Assembly (NCBI GenBank): GCA_018343915.1
Contig: JABRWF010000002.1
Coordinates: 744,001 to 808,000 of the forward strand
Direction of reading: 5' to 3'
Length of the DNA: 64,000 bases
DNA from: Agroathelia rolfsii
Lineage: Eukaryota > Basidiomycota > Agaricomycetes > Amylocorticiales > Amylocorticiaceae
Shown piece by piece: positions 1 through 11,300 of this stretch. The notes under the pieces were generated by a model. It saw nothing but the letters and a program-made list of their open reading frames with translations. It searched no databases and was not told the DNA's origin. The position numbers were made by a program, and so were the translations under genes. Each line of letters opens with the position of its first letter. The stretch's first letter is position 1.

Positions 1-255
1 AAGCCTGAGATGGCACATACCTCAGCACGACGACGATAGGCGATTCGGTGTTGGTGAGCAGGCCAAGGCCTTTCCAGATCATCAGTCCGGAGGCCAATAC
101 AGAAGCAAAGTTTAACACTTGTAATAGTACCTGAGCATGTTTATTATAAACGGAATCGTGAAGAGAGTACTCCTCGAACACAGGAATTCAAGTTGTGGGG
201 TACGTACATGTCGAAAGCCCAGCCGACGGAAGGTCCCGATTGCCTCTGCAAACAT
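1..255 (-). CDS. SEC11: Signal peptidase catalytic subunit SEC11, left tandem copy (partial, runs off the window)
   Basis: Two exons are visible on the minus strand: 208-255 (ATG at 253-255, 16 codons) and 21-130 (110 nt), separated by a GT-AG intron (131-207) and followed by a donor at 19-20. Together they encode the N-terminal cytosolic segment and the single membrane anchor ending in SPIVVVLS, where the last Ser is the family's catalytic Ser, completed by the next exon to the left of the window. Exon sizes and phases are identical to the complete copy at 1536-2493, and most residues match. SEC11 is the serine protease subunit of the ER signal peptidase complex. The remaining exons are outside the window, so whether this copy is functional cannot be judged. 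Confidence 0.85.
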
Positions 256-394
256 TGATGCTCAAAAGTTACTTATGGGGTCGTTCGAGATTATAAGTTC
301 TGAGCCGTCAGAGGTTTGGAGAATAAAGAAGCTGGCCAAGCTGGGGGATCTTCAAGTTTGAGTTCGTTGTAACGTCAGACCTCGGATCAAAGAG

Positions 395-414
395 ACTTGC
401 TTCCGCCTACGTGG
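395..414 (-). promoter_or_regulatory. 20-bp block shared by the upstream regions of both SEC11 copies
   Basis: The 20-mer acttgcttccgcctacgtgg occurs here, 140 bp upstream of the left SEC11 ATG, and again at 2646-2665, 153 bp upstream of the right SEC11 ATG. The flanking promoter sequence is only loosely similar between copies. It may be a conserved regulatory site or the best-preserved piece of the duplicated segment. Confidence 0.45.
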
Positions 415-1535
415 TGATGTCAGTGGAACATATCATCATACTGTCATCTCGACGTTCTGGACTTTTGCGACTGCTGAGACCGCTATGTTCTCGGTTCATT
501 ATACTAGTACGCCTTAGCTTATGTGTGACTACTCTCATTCCGGTATTTCTATCTTTTGGAAGCAGTGTCTTGGTGCTCAAGATCAAATTACAGGATATTC
601 ATCAAGTCATTCCACTGGCTGTTCTTTAAGTTAGTGCTACCAGTAGATTCTATTAGCCTACTAAAAGTCTAATATGCACCTATTTCACATTATAACCATA
701 TTGCGACCGGTCTCTTTCTCACAGAGCCATTATCTTAATCGGCAATCCTGGCGACTTCCTCCATCCTGGCCTCACAGACAGGGAAAACGGAATTAACAAC
801 GCAAGTTGGTTGTAGGTAATAGATAATCAAGCAAGCTCTCAGATATCTTGGAAAAATTGTGTAATTGTTGGTTATCGTGTTCAAGCTCTCCGGCGATACA
901 AAACAGAGATCCGTTGTAATCCAGAACCAACAACCAGAGCATTCAGAAACTTGAGATTAGTCGTATACAAGCACCAGGAATACCATCAGACTAAAAAAAG
1001 ACTAATCAATCCACAGAACGGTAAGACATTGCCTAGAATATGTGCGAAAGTTCTGTCAGTATTACTACGTAATATTAATGCCATGAGTTAGCGTTTGATC
1101 TGAAGTAGAAAGATTGTTTGGTGATTGTCTGGATAGCCTAACGCAGTAACTGCTTCCCAACGGAGGTGACGAAGGGGAAGAGTTCCAACCTTCTTAAGCA
1201 CAGCGCAATTTAGCGGATAGTTCACCAAGACAGATTCTCCATGAGCGCATAAGCTTTGATATCAAGTAATGGAGCAAGAGACCATCATCCAGGACGCTCG
1301 GGAGATGCAGACTATTCATATAAAGCGATTCTGCACTGCCAAGCAAGCAGAAGATGTACATGAATCAGGTGAAAAAATTAACAAGCTATGGAAGCTTTAT
1401 ACAACTGGCAGCTGTATTCCATGTCTAAACACTCAACGCAATTAGGGCTTATAGAATCAAAGTAAGATTGGGTCAACGAAGTATCAATCTCCCGTAATTT
1501 GGACAAGAAAAAAAACTTCAATCTCTAGGGTATCA
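415..1535. other. Intergenic between SEC11 copies, no gene seen
   Basis: The only open frames are short and without recognisable motifs (for example 411-629 on the plus strand). I see no tRNA, repeat array or transposon end here. It holds the upstream region of the left SEC11 copy and the 3' flank of the right copy. Confidence 0.5.
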
Positions 1536-2493
1536 TCATTCACGTTGTATCAAAGCCAGCAGTCCCAGTATGCCCATGATAGCATATTTCAGCTGGGGGA
1601 AGTCGTTCTGTAATGATTCAAGGACTTTGTTAGTAGCTCTGATATTCGTAAATGAAAATATACTGACGAGGGCAATAGTTACATAACCGACGTATGGCAT
1701 AAAGCTGCTTCAAAATAATCGTTTTTTTTTGTAAGTTATAAGACGAAGAAGCCTGAAGAGCTTTATGGTGAGCAGAAGGGTACACACCCCCGAACTTTGC
1801 CAACGATATGACGGCGTTCTATCCATTCCAGTCCTTCATATAGTAGCAAATCGTCGACTGCGTTATTGTCTCCCTTCGTGAGCATAAGCTGGCCGGCAAC
1901 TTCATCATCACTCAAGCTGCAAAGAGGTGAGACGAAACCAAGATTCATTCTTGCGGTACTTGTCACAGCTCACAGAAGATACTCACTCGGACGTTGGCGG
2001 TGCAGTGAACTTCCTGACCCATTTGGACGAAGCAGATACATCACGCGTTTCCGTGACGCGGTGCACTATAGGAATCCCACCATGGGGAAGTTGGTACACC
2101 GTAATATCACCGACGTTGTATCGTTCCGATGAGGGGTTCGTCAGGAAGAGCAGGTCACCACGATAGAATGCAGGTTCCATAGAGCCACTGATTTTTGAAG
2201 GGAAGCATCTTTTAATAAGCCTAATACTATTTCTGAGGAATTAGGCACAAGATAGCACGCACCTCAGCACGACGACAATAGGCGACTCGGTGTTCGTGAG
2301 CAGGCCAAGGCCTTTCCAGATCATTAATCCGGAAGATAGTACAGATACGAAGTTTAGCACTTGTAGTAGTACCTGTAGTGACAAAATCAGGATGATTTTT
2401 CAAGGAATGACGCTGCAACCGCAGACTCGGAGTGAATATGCATACATGCCGGAAGCCCAGCCGACGGAAGGTTTTGAGCTCCTCTGCAAACAT
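1536..2493 (-). CDS. SEC11: Signal peptidase complex catalytic subunit SEC11 (complete, six exons)
   Basis: Exons on the minus strand are 2446-2493, 2263-2372, 1987-2187, 1788-1916, 1668-1704 and 1536-1607. The total is 597 nt, 198 residues plus stop, with all junctions GT-AG and in frame. The product is the ER-membrane serine protease that removes signal peptides. Motifs read directly: an N-terminal anchor (about residues 17-50), the catalytic Ser in [14 protein letters not shown], the HRV box with the family's catalytic His, the LTKGDNN box with conserved Asp residues, and a C-terminal [15 protein letters not shown] region followed by a hydrophobic tail. The segment between HRV and LTKGDNN is somewhat longer than in yeast; it depends on a GA|GTGAGT donor at 1986. 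A partial tandem copy lies to the left on the same strand. Confidence 0.92.
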
Positions 2494-2665
2494 TAATGCT
2501 CAGAAGCGGCTTCTCAAATGTTCCGAATTTTCAGGTTTGCCTAGAGGAGGAGCGAAGTAAGTCGGAGCTGGAGACTTTTACTGCTGGGTTCACGATTATT
2601 TCGAGTTGTTGCCGCAGCGTCAGACTTGGAAGCGATGAGACCGTTACTTGCTTCCGCCTACGTGG

Positions 2666-3558
2666 AAGGATAGACAAGGCATGTGAGCACTAGGCCATTT
2701 CAGCAAGTCGTTAAGCCACTTGTTGATGGCACTTTACAGTCACCACCATAACTGTCTGATCATTGCTCGCCTTGGCTGTGAAACATCAACCTCACGAATA
2801 TGAATCGAAGAGATTTGCATCCTGTTCATCCAGGCCTCAAATAGAATAAAACAAATAAAAATACGCGTTGATGCATGACATATTCGGTGAGATATATAAT
2901 ATTCAGGTTGGAAACGCACTATTTCCCCGTTGATCCAAACTCAAAGTCTCAAACCATTCTTCAAGTTCTCACGACAAGATCGGTAAAGACCAGATGTCGC
3001 TGGGCTATATGCGAGGGCTTGTTCCCAACCACACGGGGTCTTCAAAGCTATATATTGGGATATTGTCACATCAGCTGTGCTACCAGTGATTGTTCTTAGA
3101 TTAAGTTGACTATGCAACTACGCCAATGCACATGGTATGGTCCCGTCCCTTACATGATGAAGTGTTCTACCAGTGTGCTGTTAATATGTTGAAGAAACAA
3201 GGCTACATTGTGCCTAATATGTTTATTCTTCGTTATTAAGCTTGCCACGTGAACTGATTGGTTACACCCGACATGAACCAAGAAATTAGAGGGATACTGA
3301 CAAGGCCTGAGCTTGCCAGGTTTTTCTGAGGTCGACTGGTTAATATTTTGTTGAAATCCGCACGACGATCTGGCACGGGCAATAAGTGGATTCGAAATGA
3401 CCAACTCGATTTGACTGAAGGCTCTTCTTGAAGCTCGAAAACCCGACTCTCGGAAATATGGGATATCTTTAAAAGCGTGATATTTGTAGCATATATAGAA
3501 TATCATTGAGCTTCCCGTCAAGAGTTACTCACTGTATTCAACAGTTATATACACAGTA
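2666..3558. other. Intergenic, no gene supported
   Basis: It contains short frames only. The longest (3150-3521, minus, no ATG start) has no recognisable motif and no plausible splice partners, so I do not call it. The stretch separates SEC11 from the decayed dehydrogenase. Confidence 0.45.
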
Positions 3559-4498
3559 GTGTCTGCGACTGTTTATCTTGTTTCTGGTGCGAATCGGGGT
3601 ATCGGTAAGTCCGCCAGCAATGGTTTTCTGAAGATAACACTTGATTGTTCAATGTATGCACCTTTATTAAAATGAAAAAAATGGCTAGGATATGGATTCG
3701 TAAAAGAACTACTTAAGCTTGAAAACGTTATTGTGTTTGCTGGTGCTCGTGACTCAGTGCGAGCCACCGAGCTTAAGGAAATCGCGAGTGCATCTTCCGG
3801 AAAGCTTCATATTGTGAAGCTCATCTCGGCTGATGAAACTGGAAACCAGGCTGCGATTGAAGAGGTCAAGAGCATAGCCGGCCGACTGGATGTCGTTATT
3901 GCTAATGCAGGTAGGTATCCACTTCTGTATGAATAAAACCATGATCGCGCTTTAGTTAAACCTAGAAACGAAGCCATTGGAACATTCTTGGGACCGGTTA
4001 TACAAACTCCAGCGTTGGAGATGTTAGAGCACTATAATATGAGTTAGTTGCTCTTACATTTGGAACTGGTTTTAACGCCCAGCATATAGGTCAATGTTGT
4101 TGGACCCCTGGTTTTGTTCCAAGCTTCTTACCCATTGTTGAAAGCTAGTACTTCCACACCGAAGTTTATCTAGACTAGGGAGTATCATGTTAGAATATGT
4201 GATCCATGCACTGGGTCACATGATTTTCTCTTTATATTTACGGTAGTTTACATTCTCGATCTGCATCCGTTTGACTACGTACAACGATGTACAAGCAGAC
4301 AAGCGGAATATACTATTTTGTGTCGACCGCTGCTCATCGTCGTCGCTCATCGTATTTTCACATATAACTTTAGCATCAAATAGCCAAAGTGAAATGACTC
4401 CTTGCGGTGCATCTAAGGCTGCAGTGAACTATCTTGCCCGCAAGCTGCATCGTGTTACAACGCTCATAACTGTAATGATTGATTATACCGATATTTGA
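3559..4498 (+). pseudogene. Short-chain dehydrogenase/reductase (SDR) pseudogene
   Basis: The pieces follow the order of a classical fungal SDR: the Rossmann motif in VYLVSGANRGIG (3565-3604), FAGARDS after an intron, DVVIANA (about 3890-3911), LGPVIQTPALEMLEHYN, NVVGPLVLFQA, then a GASKAAVNYLARKLH helix. Damage is visible. The expected first codon is GTG (3559-3561), with no upstream in-frame ATG. The donor after EHYN reads AT instead of GT at 4039. TAG follows KFI at 4171-4173. The catalytic Tyr of YxxxK is Cys (TGC, 4403-4405). The frame ends at 4498, long before the usual C-terminus. The family would act as a cytosolic NAD(P)-dependent oxidoreductase, but this copy is unlikely to make an enzyme. 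Confidence 0.75.
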
Positions 4499-4935
4499 AT
4501 TTGAGTTTTTGAGCCGCTTTGGCAAGTATCGTCATTTCATGTGTGTCTTAGTGCCGTACTCCGTTCCCTTTTCCCTTTATCATCTTTTTAGTATATAGAG
4601 GTAGATTTTACTTGACTTATGCTATGCGTTTGTACCCTTGCATGTTGTCAGTCAAGCATTTTACCCGAGTTAGGCTACGTACTGCGTCAAATTTTAACAC
4701 AAGGCCCTCCTAAGGATAGTAGTTTATAAGGCTGCCAAGGTGGGTTTAGGTTCATCAGCAATGTACAGTAACATAGCCCACTGCATACATTCACTTTTTC
4801 TCAAGGACAATAGCTATATTGGATAATCAAATACATGTATACTCACGGTTCTCAAAATTTTCTGTAGTTACATCTTTGTATATTTCAGTCACTTCCTTGT
4901 TGTTTCCCTAGAAATGAAAATCACACAAAACTTTA
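4499..4935. other. AT-rich intergenic stretch, no gene seen
   Basis: No coding potential or repeat with a second copy in this window was recognised. Confidence 0.4.
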
Positions 4936-5163
4936 TATACAGTTGGTCAAAAAAGTGTCCAGATATTTGATATTTTTGTAAAGATTACTTAATATCTCAG
5001 CACACAGACATTTTACTTATGTAAGCTTAGTGTATAGTTTGTAGCCTAGTTTTCTAGCTTTAATCTAATACCCTAGTTGTAGGATTTCAACTAGTAGAAC
5101 AGAAGATATATATATATTAGGATACTATATCATCTGGATACTTTTTGTGTCTATAGTTTTATA
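4936..5163. mobile_element. Possible decayed Tc1/mariner-like MITE
   Basis: The left end (cagttggtcaaaaaagtgtc) and the reverse complement of 5131-5162 (containing acaaaaagtatccagat) look like imperfect terminal inverted repeats of the Tc1/mariner type, each next to a TA. The interior of about 170 bp is AT-rich and noncoding. The repeats are imperfect, and no second copy is in the window. Confidence 0.35.
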
Positions 5164-5397
5164 CCTATTATTTTGTTTATATGATATCATATAGCTCCAC
5201 TAATGTCATTATGACACTTGTATAACATACTTATGATATTACTATGATATTATAGCAACTTACATAGTATATATATGCTATGGCAGAATATGCCTTTCTC
5301 TATATTCACTATGAAGTCTATCTCCTCCTCCTAGCTTGATAATGTGCTCTCTCTCCTCTCTACCCACTACCCCTATAGGGCTATTGCCTCTAGAACT
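5164..5397. other. AT-rich stretch, no gene seen
   Basis: Low-complexity TA-rich and then CT-rich sequence between the MITE-like element and the oldest LTR of the nest. Confidence 0.35.
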
Positions 5398-5567
5398 TAT
5401 TGAACTATGGTAGTTCTTGGGTTGTATAGTGTGGCTATATGCTAGCTCACAAGTTACCTGTTATAAAGCAAACACTTAATTTTAAGAAAAGTGCAGGCTT
5501 GAATTTGTTCTTAAGATTAGGCAAAGTTTCCTAGGTGGGAAGCAATTAGTAACTATGCTATACTTAA
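5398..5567 (-). repeat. Copia-type LTR 'B', left fragment of the outermost host LTR
   Basis: This is the left 170 bp of an LTR whose right part resumes at 35887-36603 after the Gypsy-2 insertion; the two pieces total about 885 bp. A second copy of the same LTR, about 883 bp after removing its own insertion, lies at 41545-43033. The junction sequence CTTAA (5563-5567) is repeated at 35882-35886, giving the Gypsy-2 target-site duplication. The terminus begins TATTG instead of TG, suggesting decay. Confidence 0.7.
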
Positions 5568-5730
5568 TGTCAAGAGCACACCAGTCTCTTGTCACTAAAA
5601 CTCAACCAGAGCCTACGAAAACCTCTTTAAAGTGCAAGGTAGCCTGTAATGGCTGTTTTACTTCTCCCAAGGCCTGGGAAGTGCAGGTGTACACTCCTTG
5701 TGCCCTGTCTTAACTTTCACTCACTCTGGA

Positions 5731-6561
5731 TGTCATGAGATGGAAATTTTGCCGATTTTTTGGTATTTTTCTTGTAATATTTGGACTCATATTTCTTTTG
5801 TTCTATCATTTTCTTTATTTTTCTTTCTACTTTCCTTATCAAAATTACCCTTTAGGGCGTGGACTGTGGGCAGTGCTGTGGTCACCTGATTGGCCCTCAC
5901 GTGTTCCAAGCCGCACGTCACAGGAGTAATCTCGGGGCTATGCGCTTTCCTCTTCATCATCACGCACAGCCTAGGAACATAGCCTTCCTCCTAAGAATAA
6001 TTCCTAACGGTTACCGGTACCACTCCGCAAGGAGCTCCACACGGATGCCCGGTGGAGTTAGGCTAAACATTCTTCCCCTGCATTGCCACATTCATACTTC
6101 TATCTCCGGCTGCGCACAGACCAACAAAGCTGCGCACGGACCCTTAATTAGTAGTATAAATACAGCATGTAACTTGACCTGAAGAGCTCAGCTTCGACCT
6201 CTTCGCCTTCAGGCAAGTAAAGAGTTTGTATGTTCGATAAAGTAGATTACTAATTAAAACTTCGCCTTCAGGGTATTCGTACTTTAGGCCTAGCCTTTCC
6301 GTCCTAGCCTCTCCCCCTTTTCCTTAATAGGTGGTGGTGTAAATCCCCACAAAAGTATAGTGTGTTCATACGCGTGAAGCCCCCGTAAACTAAGTAAGAG
6401 AGTACCTATACGAACCCCAATAAGAAAGGGTATCCGTGTGTGGGAAAATTATTTAGTTTAGGTACTTTGAATTAGTGTTAAGAGTGTGCCCGAGATTGTA
6501 CAAAGACAAAGTAGGCACACCAAGCCCAAACGTCCTTACGCAGTCAAGAGTACCCTTGACA
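5731..6561 (+). repeat. Gypsy-1 5' LTR (831 bp)
   Basis: It begins TGTCA and ends TGACA. It contains a TATA box and a putative transcription start, and is nearly identical to 11930-12760. Confidence 0.95.
6155..6200 (+). promoter_or_regulatory. Gypsy-1 TATA box and transcription start/self-primer
   Basis: TATAAATA begins at 6155. Thirty-five bp downstream, at 6190-6200, lies agcttcgacct, exactly complementary to 6564-6574 just inside the LTR. In Tf1/sushi-type chromoviruses the first 11 nt of the transcript prime reverse transcription by pairing with the PBS. The spacing and the 11-nt length fit that model. The start site itself is inferred, not mapped. Confidence 0.75.
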
Positions 6562-6563
6562 TT

Positions 6564-6574
6564 AGGTCGAAGCT
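6564..6574 (+). other. Gypsy-1 primer-binding site, self-priming type
   Basis: The sequence aggtcgaagct, two bases after the LTR end, is the perfect reverse complement of 6190-6200. It shows no obvious match to a tRNA 3' end starting with TGG, which supports self-priming rather than tRNA priming. Confidence 0.75.
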
Positions 6575-7032
6575 ACCAGATCCCTCGGACTCCCGCGGTC
6601 TGAGAAGGTACGAGTGACAATCGTACGCGAAGAGCCCATTTCTATTTTTTTACAAAAAGAACATTCTTCTGAGCACGTAAGCAACGAACTACTTCAGGAA
6701 GCAATTGTGCGAGGACCTCCAAATCCCGTTTACAACCCTGTCTAGACTTTGATAGGGTATACGTTCTACCCGACTCAGAGGCTGTATCCGAAGCGCATCA
6801 AAAGATCTAAAACATCTTGCGTTCTAGGAGTTCCTTTCGAGGAATTAAAGTTTACCGTTGCTAAGCGTGAGTGGCACCTTTTCCACCCCCCCCTGCCATA
6901 AAATATTTTTGTTTGATTTTGAGTGATCACTATACGGGCAAGCTCTAGCCCTGGAAGAAGAAGAAAATCCCGTCACCCGTTTGGTAACCGAGAACCCTCG
7001 GTGACGAAGAAGAACGACCCAAGCTTTAGTAT
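6575..7032 (+). other. Gypsy-1 untranslated leader
   Basis: No open frame of note. Gypsy-3 has a similar leader at 26739-27211, with conserved blocks such as gaactcctagaacgc on the minus strand. It is probably the packaging/5' UTR region. Confidence 0.6.
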
Positions 7033-8382
7033 ATGAGCACGCGCAGCGGCGTTAGCTATAAACCCGCAGAAGAACAAAACACCGCCTTTTCCCTCCTAGA
7101 ACAACTACCGTTCTTCGAGGAAGACCCCTCATCATCCGAGTACGAATCAGAAAGCGAAGAAGCTTCTGACGAAGAAGACGACGAAGAAGAAGTAGAAGAC
7201 CTTCTCCCGTCCAGACCCGCATCCCTCGTCCCATCACCAATCCCCTCTCCCGCCCAATCCGAACCAGAAGAAGAAATGGCTTCACAAGAACTCGTTAACA
7301 TCCTTGCAGCCCTCCAGGCCAACCAGGCACGCATGGAGGAAACGCTCCGCCTTGTACAAGAAACACAGGCGCAAATGACCGGAGTCTTCGAACGAACCCC
7401 ACAAACAGCTGCCCCCGCATCCACAAGCACGCCGAAAGAAATCGGTCATGCCCCAGAAAAATTTACGGGCGATTGGACCAAGTATCAGTCCTTCATCTTT
7501 GGGTTTGACAACCATCTCCGCATGAATCCGCGGATTTACAACACAGAAGAGCTGAAGGGACGCTTCTTCGTTAGCCTCCTAGATGGGCCACCAAAAGCCT
7601 GGGCAAGGAAGTTCGAGGCTGCCATGAAAATTAAGGGCTTCGAATTTGAGAAAAATCTGTATGATAAGTTTAAAGCATTGTACGGAGCTCGTGACTTTGG
7701 GAGACTTGCCCTCTAAAAGCTACGAGATCTCAAACAAGGGACAACGTCCGTTGCAGACTTTACGGCGGCCTTCTCTGCTCTCGCCGCAGAAACCAAACTT
7801 TCCGAGGAAGACTTACGTGTCCGGTACTGGGACGCGTTATCACCCAAAATCAGGGGTGTTATTGCCGGATATCCAAAAGAAAGGAAAGAGACCCTTGAAA
7901 GCCTCATGGAAGCTGCCGTAGATGCAGAGGAAGGCCTGCGAGATGCGGGCATTTGGACCGACGGTTGGAAACCACGCCCCCGTTTCCAACAACAACAGCA
8001 GAACACGCAGGGAAGCATGAGCAACCCTATCGTAATTAACGCTGCTCAAGGAACAGGGGGCAGTACAAGACCTTCGGCAGACGGTGCCGGCCTATCCAGG
8101 CCTAAAAGGGACCTTAGCACGGTTCAGTGCTATAATTGCCAACAATGGGGGCATTTCGCCTCTACATGCATCAACCCTCGTGTATCTAGATACCGGGGAA
8201 ATCAGCCACGGGTCCAGGCGACCACTACACCCACCTCTTCTGCGCCTTCTCCAGAACAGCAGGGCATTCCCCATGCCTCACCCAATGAAGAAGCCTCGGC
8301 CCTGACAATGGCCGATCTCCAAGCCATAGTGGAGCAACAAGGGATGGCACTCGCAGCATTCAAAGACAAAGCGGGTTTTTAG
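7033..8382 (+). pseudogene. Gypsy-1 gag, one in-frame stop
   Basis: Reading from ATG 7033: an acidic Glu/Ser-rich N-terminus, a coiled-coil-like stretch (about residues 85-120), a retrotransposon gag domain (PEKFTGDWTKYQSFIFGF onward), a Gln-rich linker and a CCHC knuckle CYNCQQWGHFASTC (about 8129-8170). TAA at 7714-7716 replaces the Gln codon that Gypsy-3 keeps in LALQKL. The frame is otherwise open to TAG 8380-8382, which would give 449 residues against 451 in Gypsy-3. The product would be the capsid/nucleocapsid precursor forming virus-like particles. The stop should remove the C-terminal half of Gag and, with it, frameshifting into pol. Confidence 0.9.
8373..8379 (+). promoter_or_regulatory. 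-1 ribosomal frameshift heptamer G GGT TTT
   Basis: The gag frame reads GCG GGT TTT TAG. The heptamer GGGTTTT fits X XXY YYZ, directly abutting the gag stop. Shifting -1 gives GGG TTT TTA GAA and an open frame straight into pol. The same heptamer and stop occur in Gypsy-3 (25386-25392) and the diverged Gypsy-2 (33195-33201). Confidence 0.75.
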
Positions 8383-11300
8383 AAGGGTCGACGGAAAGGG
8401 CCATTTCGGCCGACCCATATCTTTGTAATCGTTTTTCTTCTCTCCTCTCCTGTAATTCCGTTTCTATTTCTGGTGCGCATGGACAGCACCTGCATATACC
8501 AATCATGTTCCATGGACATTTTTCCTCTTTAGTCACTGTTTCTATGATCGACTCAGGCGCTTCATCCTCTTTTATTCACTCCCGATTTATCAAAGAAAAT
8601 AAAATAAATACAAAAAAATTACCACGCAGTATCCCTCTGTACAATATAGACAATTCTGCGAATGCGCAAGGAGCAATAGAAGAAATTGCCTTTTTGGAAA
8701 CTTCAATTGCCGGAATAAAGAAGAAACTCCCCTTCCTGGTCACCGACATAGGACCGGAAAACGTGATCTTAGGCATTGATTGGTTAAGATTGGAAAACCC
8801 TATCATAGATTGGTCCGCCGGAAAAATACAACCCGGAAAAACCCTACGTATCTCATCAAGCCTCTTACCCGATTGGGCTTCAGAGTTTTCTTCCGTCTTT
8901 TCCAAAGAAGCGTCCCAACGAATGCCCCTACGAAAACCCTGGGACCACAAGATTGTGCTCAAAGACAATGCACAGTTACAAAGAAGTAAAGCCTATCCTC
9001 TTTCGGTTAAAGAAGAAGAGGCCCTTGTTGACTACCTCAAGGAAAACCTGGAGAAGGGTTACCTTCGGAAATCTGAAAGCCCTATCGCCGCCCCCATGTT
9101 TTTTGTACCGAAGAAGAACGGTTCTCTTCGGCCCGTCCAGGATTATCGGAAACTCAACGCCGAAACGGTGGAAAACGCCTACCCTTTGCCATTGATCTCT
9201 GAACTCCAAGATAAAATGACCAGGTTCAAAACATTCGCCAAAATAGACCTTCGATGGGGTTTCAACAATATCCGCATCCGAGAAGGCGACGAGCACAAAG
9301 CCGCTTTCATTACAAACAAAGGTCTTTTTGAACCGACAGTCATGACGTTCGGTTTATGCAACGCACCCGCCACAATGCAAACCATGATGGATGACCTTTT
9401 CTATGAGTTCAATCAGAAAGGGTGGCTAGTACACTACATAGACGACATCATTATTGGAGCACAATCCGAACCAGAACTACGGTCACATGTCAAAGAAGCT
9501 CTAGCAGTACTCAAGACTAACGACCTGTTTGCCAACCTGGAAAAATTTGAATACAATGTTCCAGAAGTAGATATTTTGGGCGCCCTCGTATCGTTTGGCT
9601 CTATTCGTATGACCCCAGAAAAAGTCAAAGCAGTATTGGACTGGCCAACCCCACAAAAGGTTTCCGACGTGCGAAGGTTCCGCGGACTTGCCAATTACTA
9701 CCGGAGGTTCATCAAAAACTTCGCCCAAATCTGCAAACCCCTAGACCGGCTCACTGGAAAAACAGATTGGAAGTGGGAAGCGGAAGAACAAGGGGCGTTC
9801 GATGCACTAAAAAAGGCCTTCACCTCGGCACCGGTTCTGGGAGCTTACAATCAACACGGAGAAACTCGCATTGAAACCGACGCTTCCAATTTTGCCACAG
9901 GAGCAGTCCTTCTCCAAAAGCAAAAAGATAGCTCCTGGCGACCGATTGCGTTCCTATCTCAAGCCATGAACGATGCCGAAAGAAATTACGACATCTGGGA
10001 CAAAGAAATGTTGGCGATCATCCGCGCACTTGACTCCTGGCGACACTACCTAATAGGGCTTCCCCACCCCTTTGATATTCGGACGGACCATAAAAATCTG
10101 GAATACTGGAAAACGGCCCGGAACCTTACCCGGCGCCAAGCAAGATGGTCCCTGTTCCTATCTGAGTTCCGATTCACTATTTCATATCTCCGAGGTTCCG
10201 AAAATGGCCGCGCAGACCCCCTTTCCCAACGTCCGGATTTTCAACGTAGTGACGAACAAGACAATTTGGACCAGATAGTTCTAGACCCGAAGCTATTCCG
10301 AATCAACGCCGCCAGAAGAGGACATGTGGAAGTCATAGGGGAAAAGGGAATCCTGGATCGTATCCGAAGCAAGGGAAGGGATGCAGAAATAGCCAAGGCG
10401 CTAGCAATAGTCAAGGAACTCGGCCCGGTTAAGCTCCAAAAGGGGCTTGAAGAATGGAATGAGGAAAACGGTCTGATACTGCACCAAGGGAAGGTTTACG
10501 TACCACGAGACGTCTCCTTACGCAATGACATCATCCGCTTAAACCACGACGTCCCTGCAGCCGGTCACCCAGGAAGACACAAGACTCTGGAACTAACATC
10601 AAGGAACTACTGGTGGCCCGGAATGACTAAAGCAATCAACGACTATGTCGACTCATGCCCAAGCTGTCTGGCAAACAAGAAATCCAGAGCGATGCCCACT
10701 GGACCATTAGCCCCGCTATCAACACCAGACCTCCCTTGGGAACACGTAACTTCAGACATGATAGTCAAGCTACCGGAATCACAAGGATATGATTCTATTC
10801 TGGTGGTAGTGGACAGATTAACAAAGATGTCGCACCTTATTCCCTGCGTAGAAGCGATCACGGCCTCTGAAATGGCGGACTTATACCTTACCCATGTTTT
10901 CCGACTCCACGGACTCCCTAAAACCTGGACCTCGGACAGAGGACCCCAGTTTGCAGGAAAAGTCATGAGGGAAATCCATAAGCGGCTAGACATCAAGACG
11001 TCCCTATCTACGGCATATCACCCCCAGTCAGATGGACAAACCGAGCGTATGAACCAAGAGATTGAAGTCTACCTCCGGAATTACGTGTCACACCGGCAAG
11101 ACAATTGGTCTGGACTACTACCCCTCGCAGAATTCGCTCTCAATAACCGACAACATTCCGCAACTAAGTCTTCCCCCTTCGAGATGAATTACGGCTTCTC
11201 TCCCAAAATGGATTTAACAACGGCAGGAACCCTACACACGGAAGGAGCCCAGAACTGGCTGGAAAAGGTTAAGGAATTACAAGAAGACGCTAAAGCGGCA

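Noticed and set aside
3150..3521. 123-codon minus-strand frame
   Set aside because: Starts at a non-ATG codon, no domain, composition not coding-like, no splice partner.
5859..6182. 107-codon frame identical at 12058-12381, and a 99-codon one at 21419-21718 and 27630-27929
   Set aside because: LTR sequence of Gypsy-1 and Gypsy-3; the repetition comes from LTR pairs. Noncoding.
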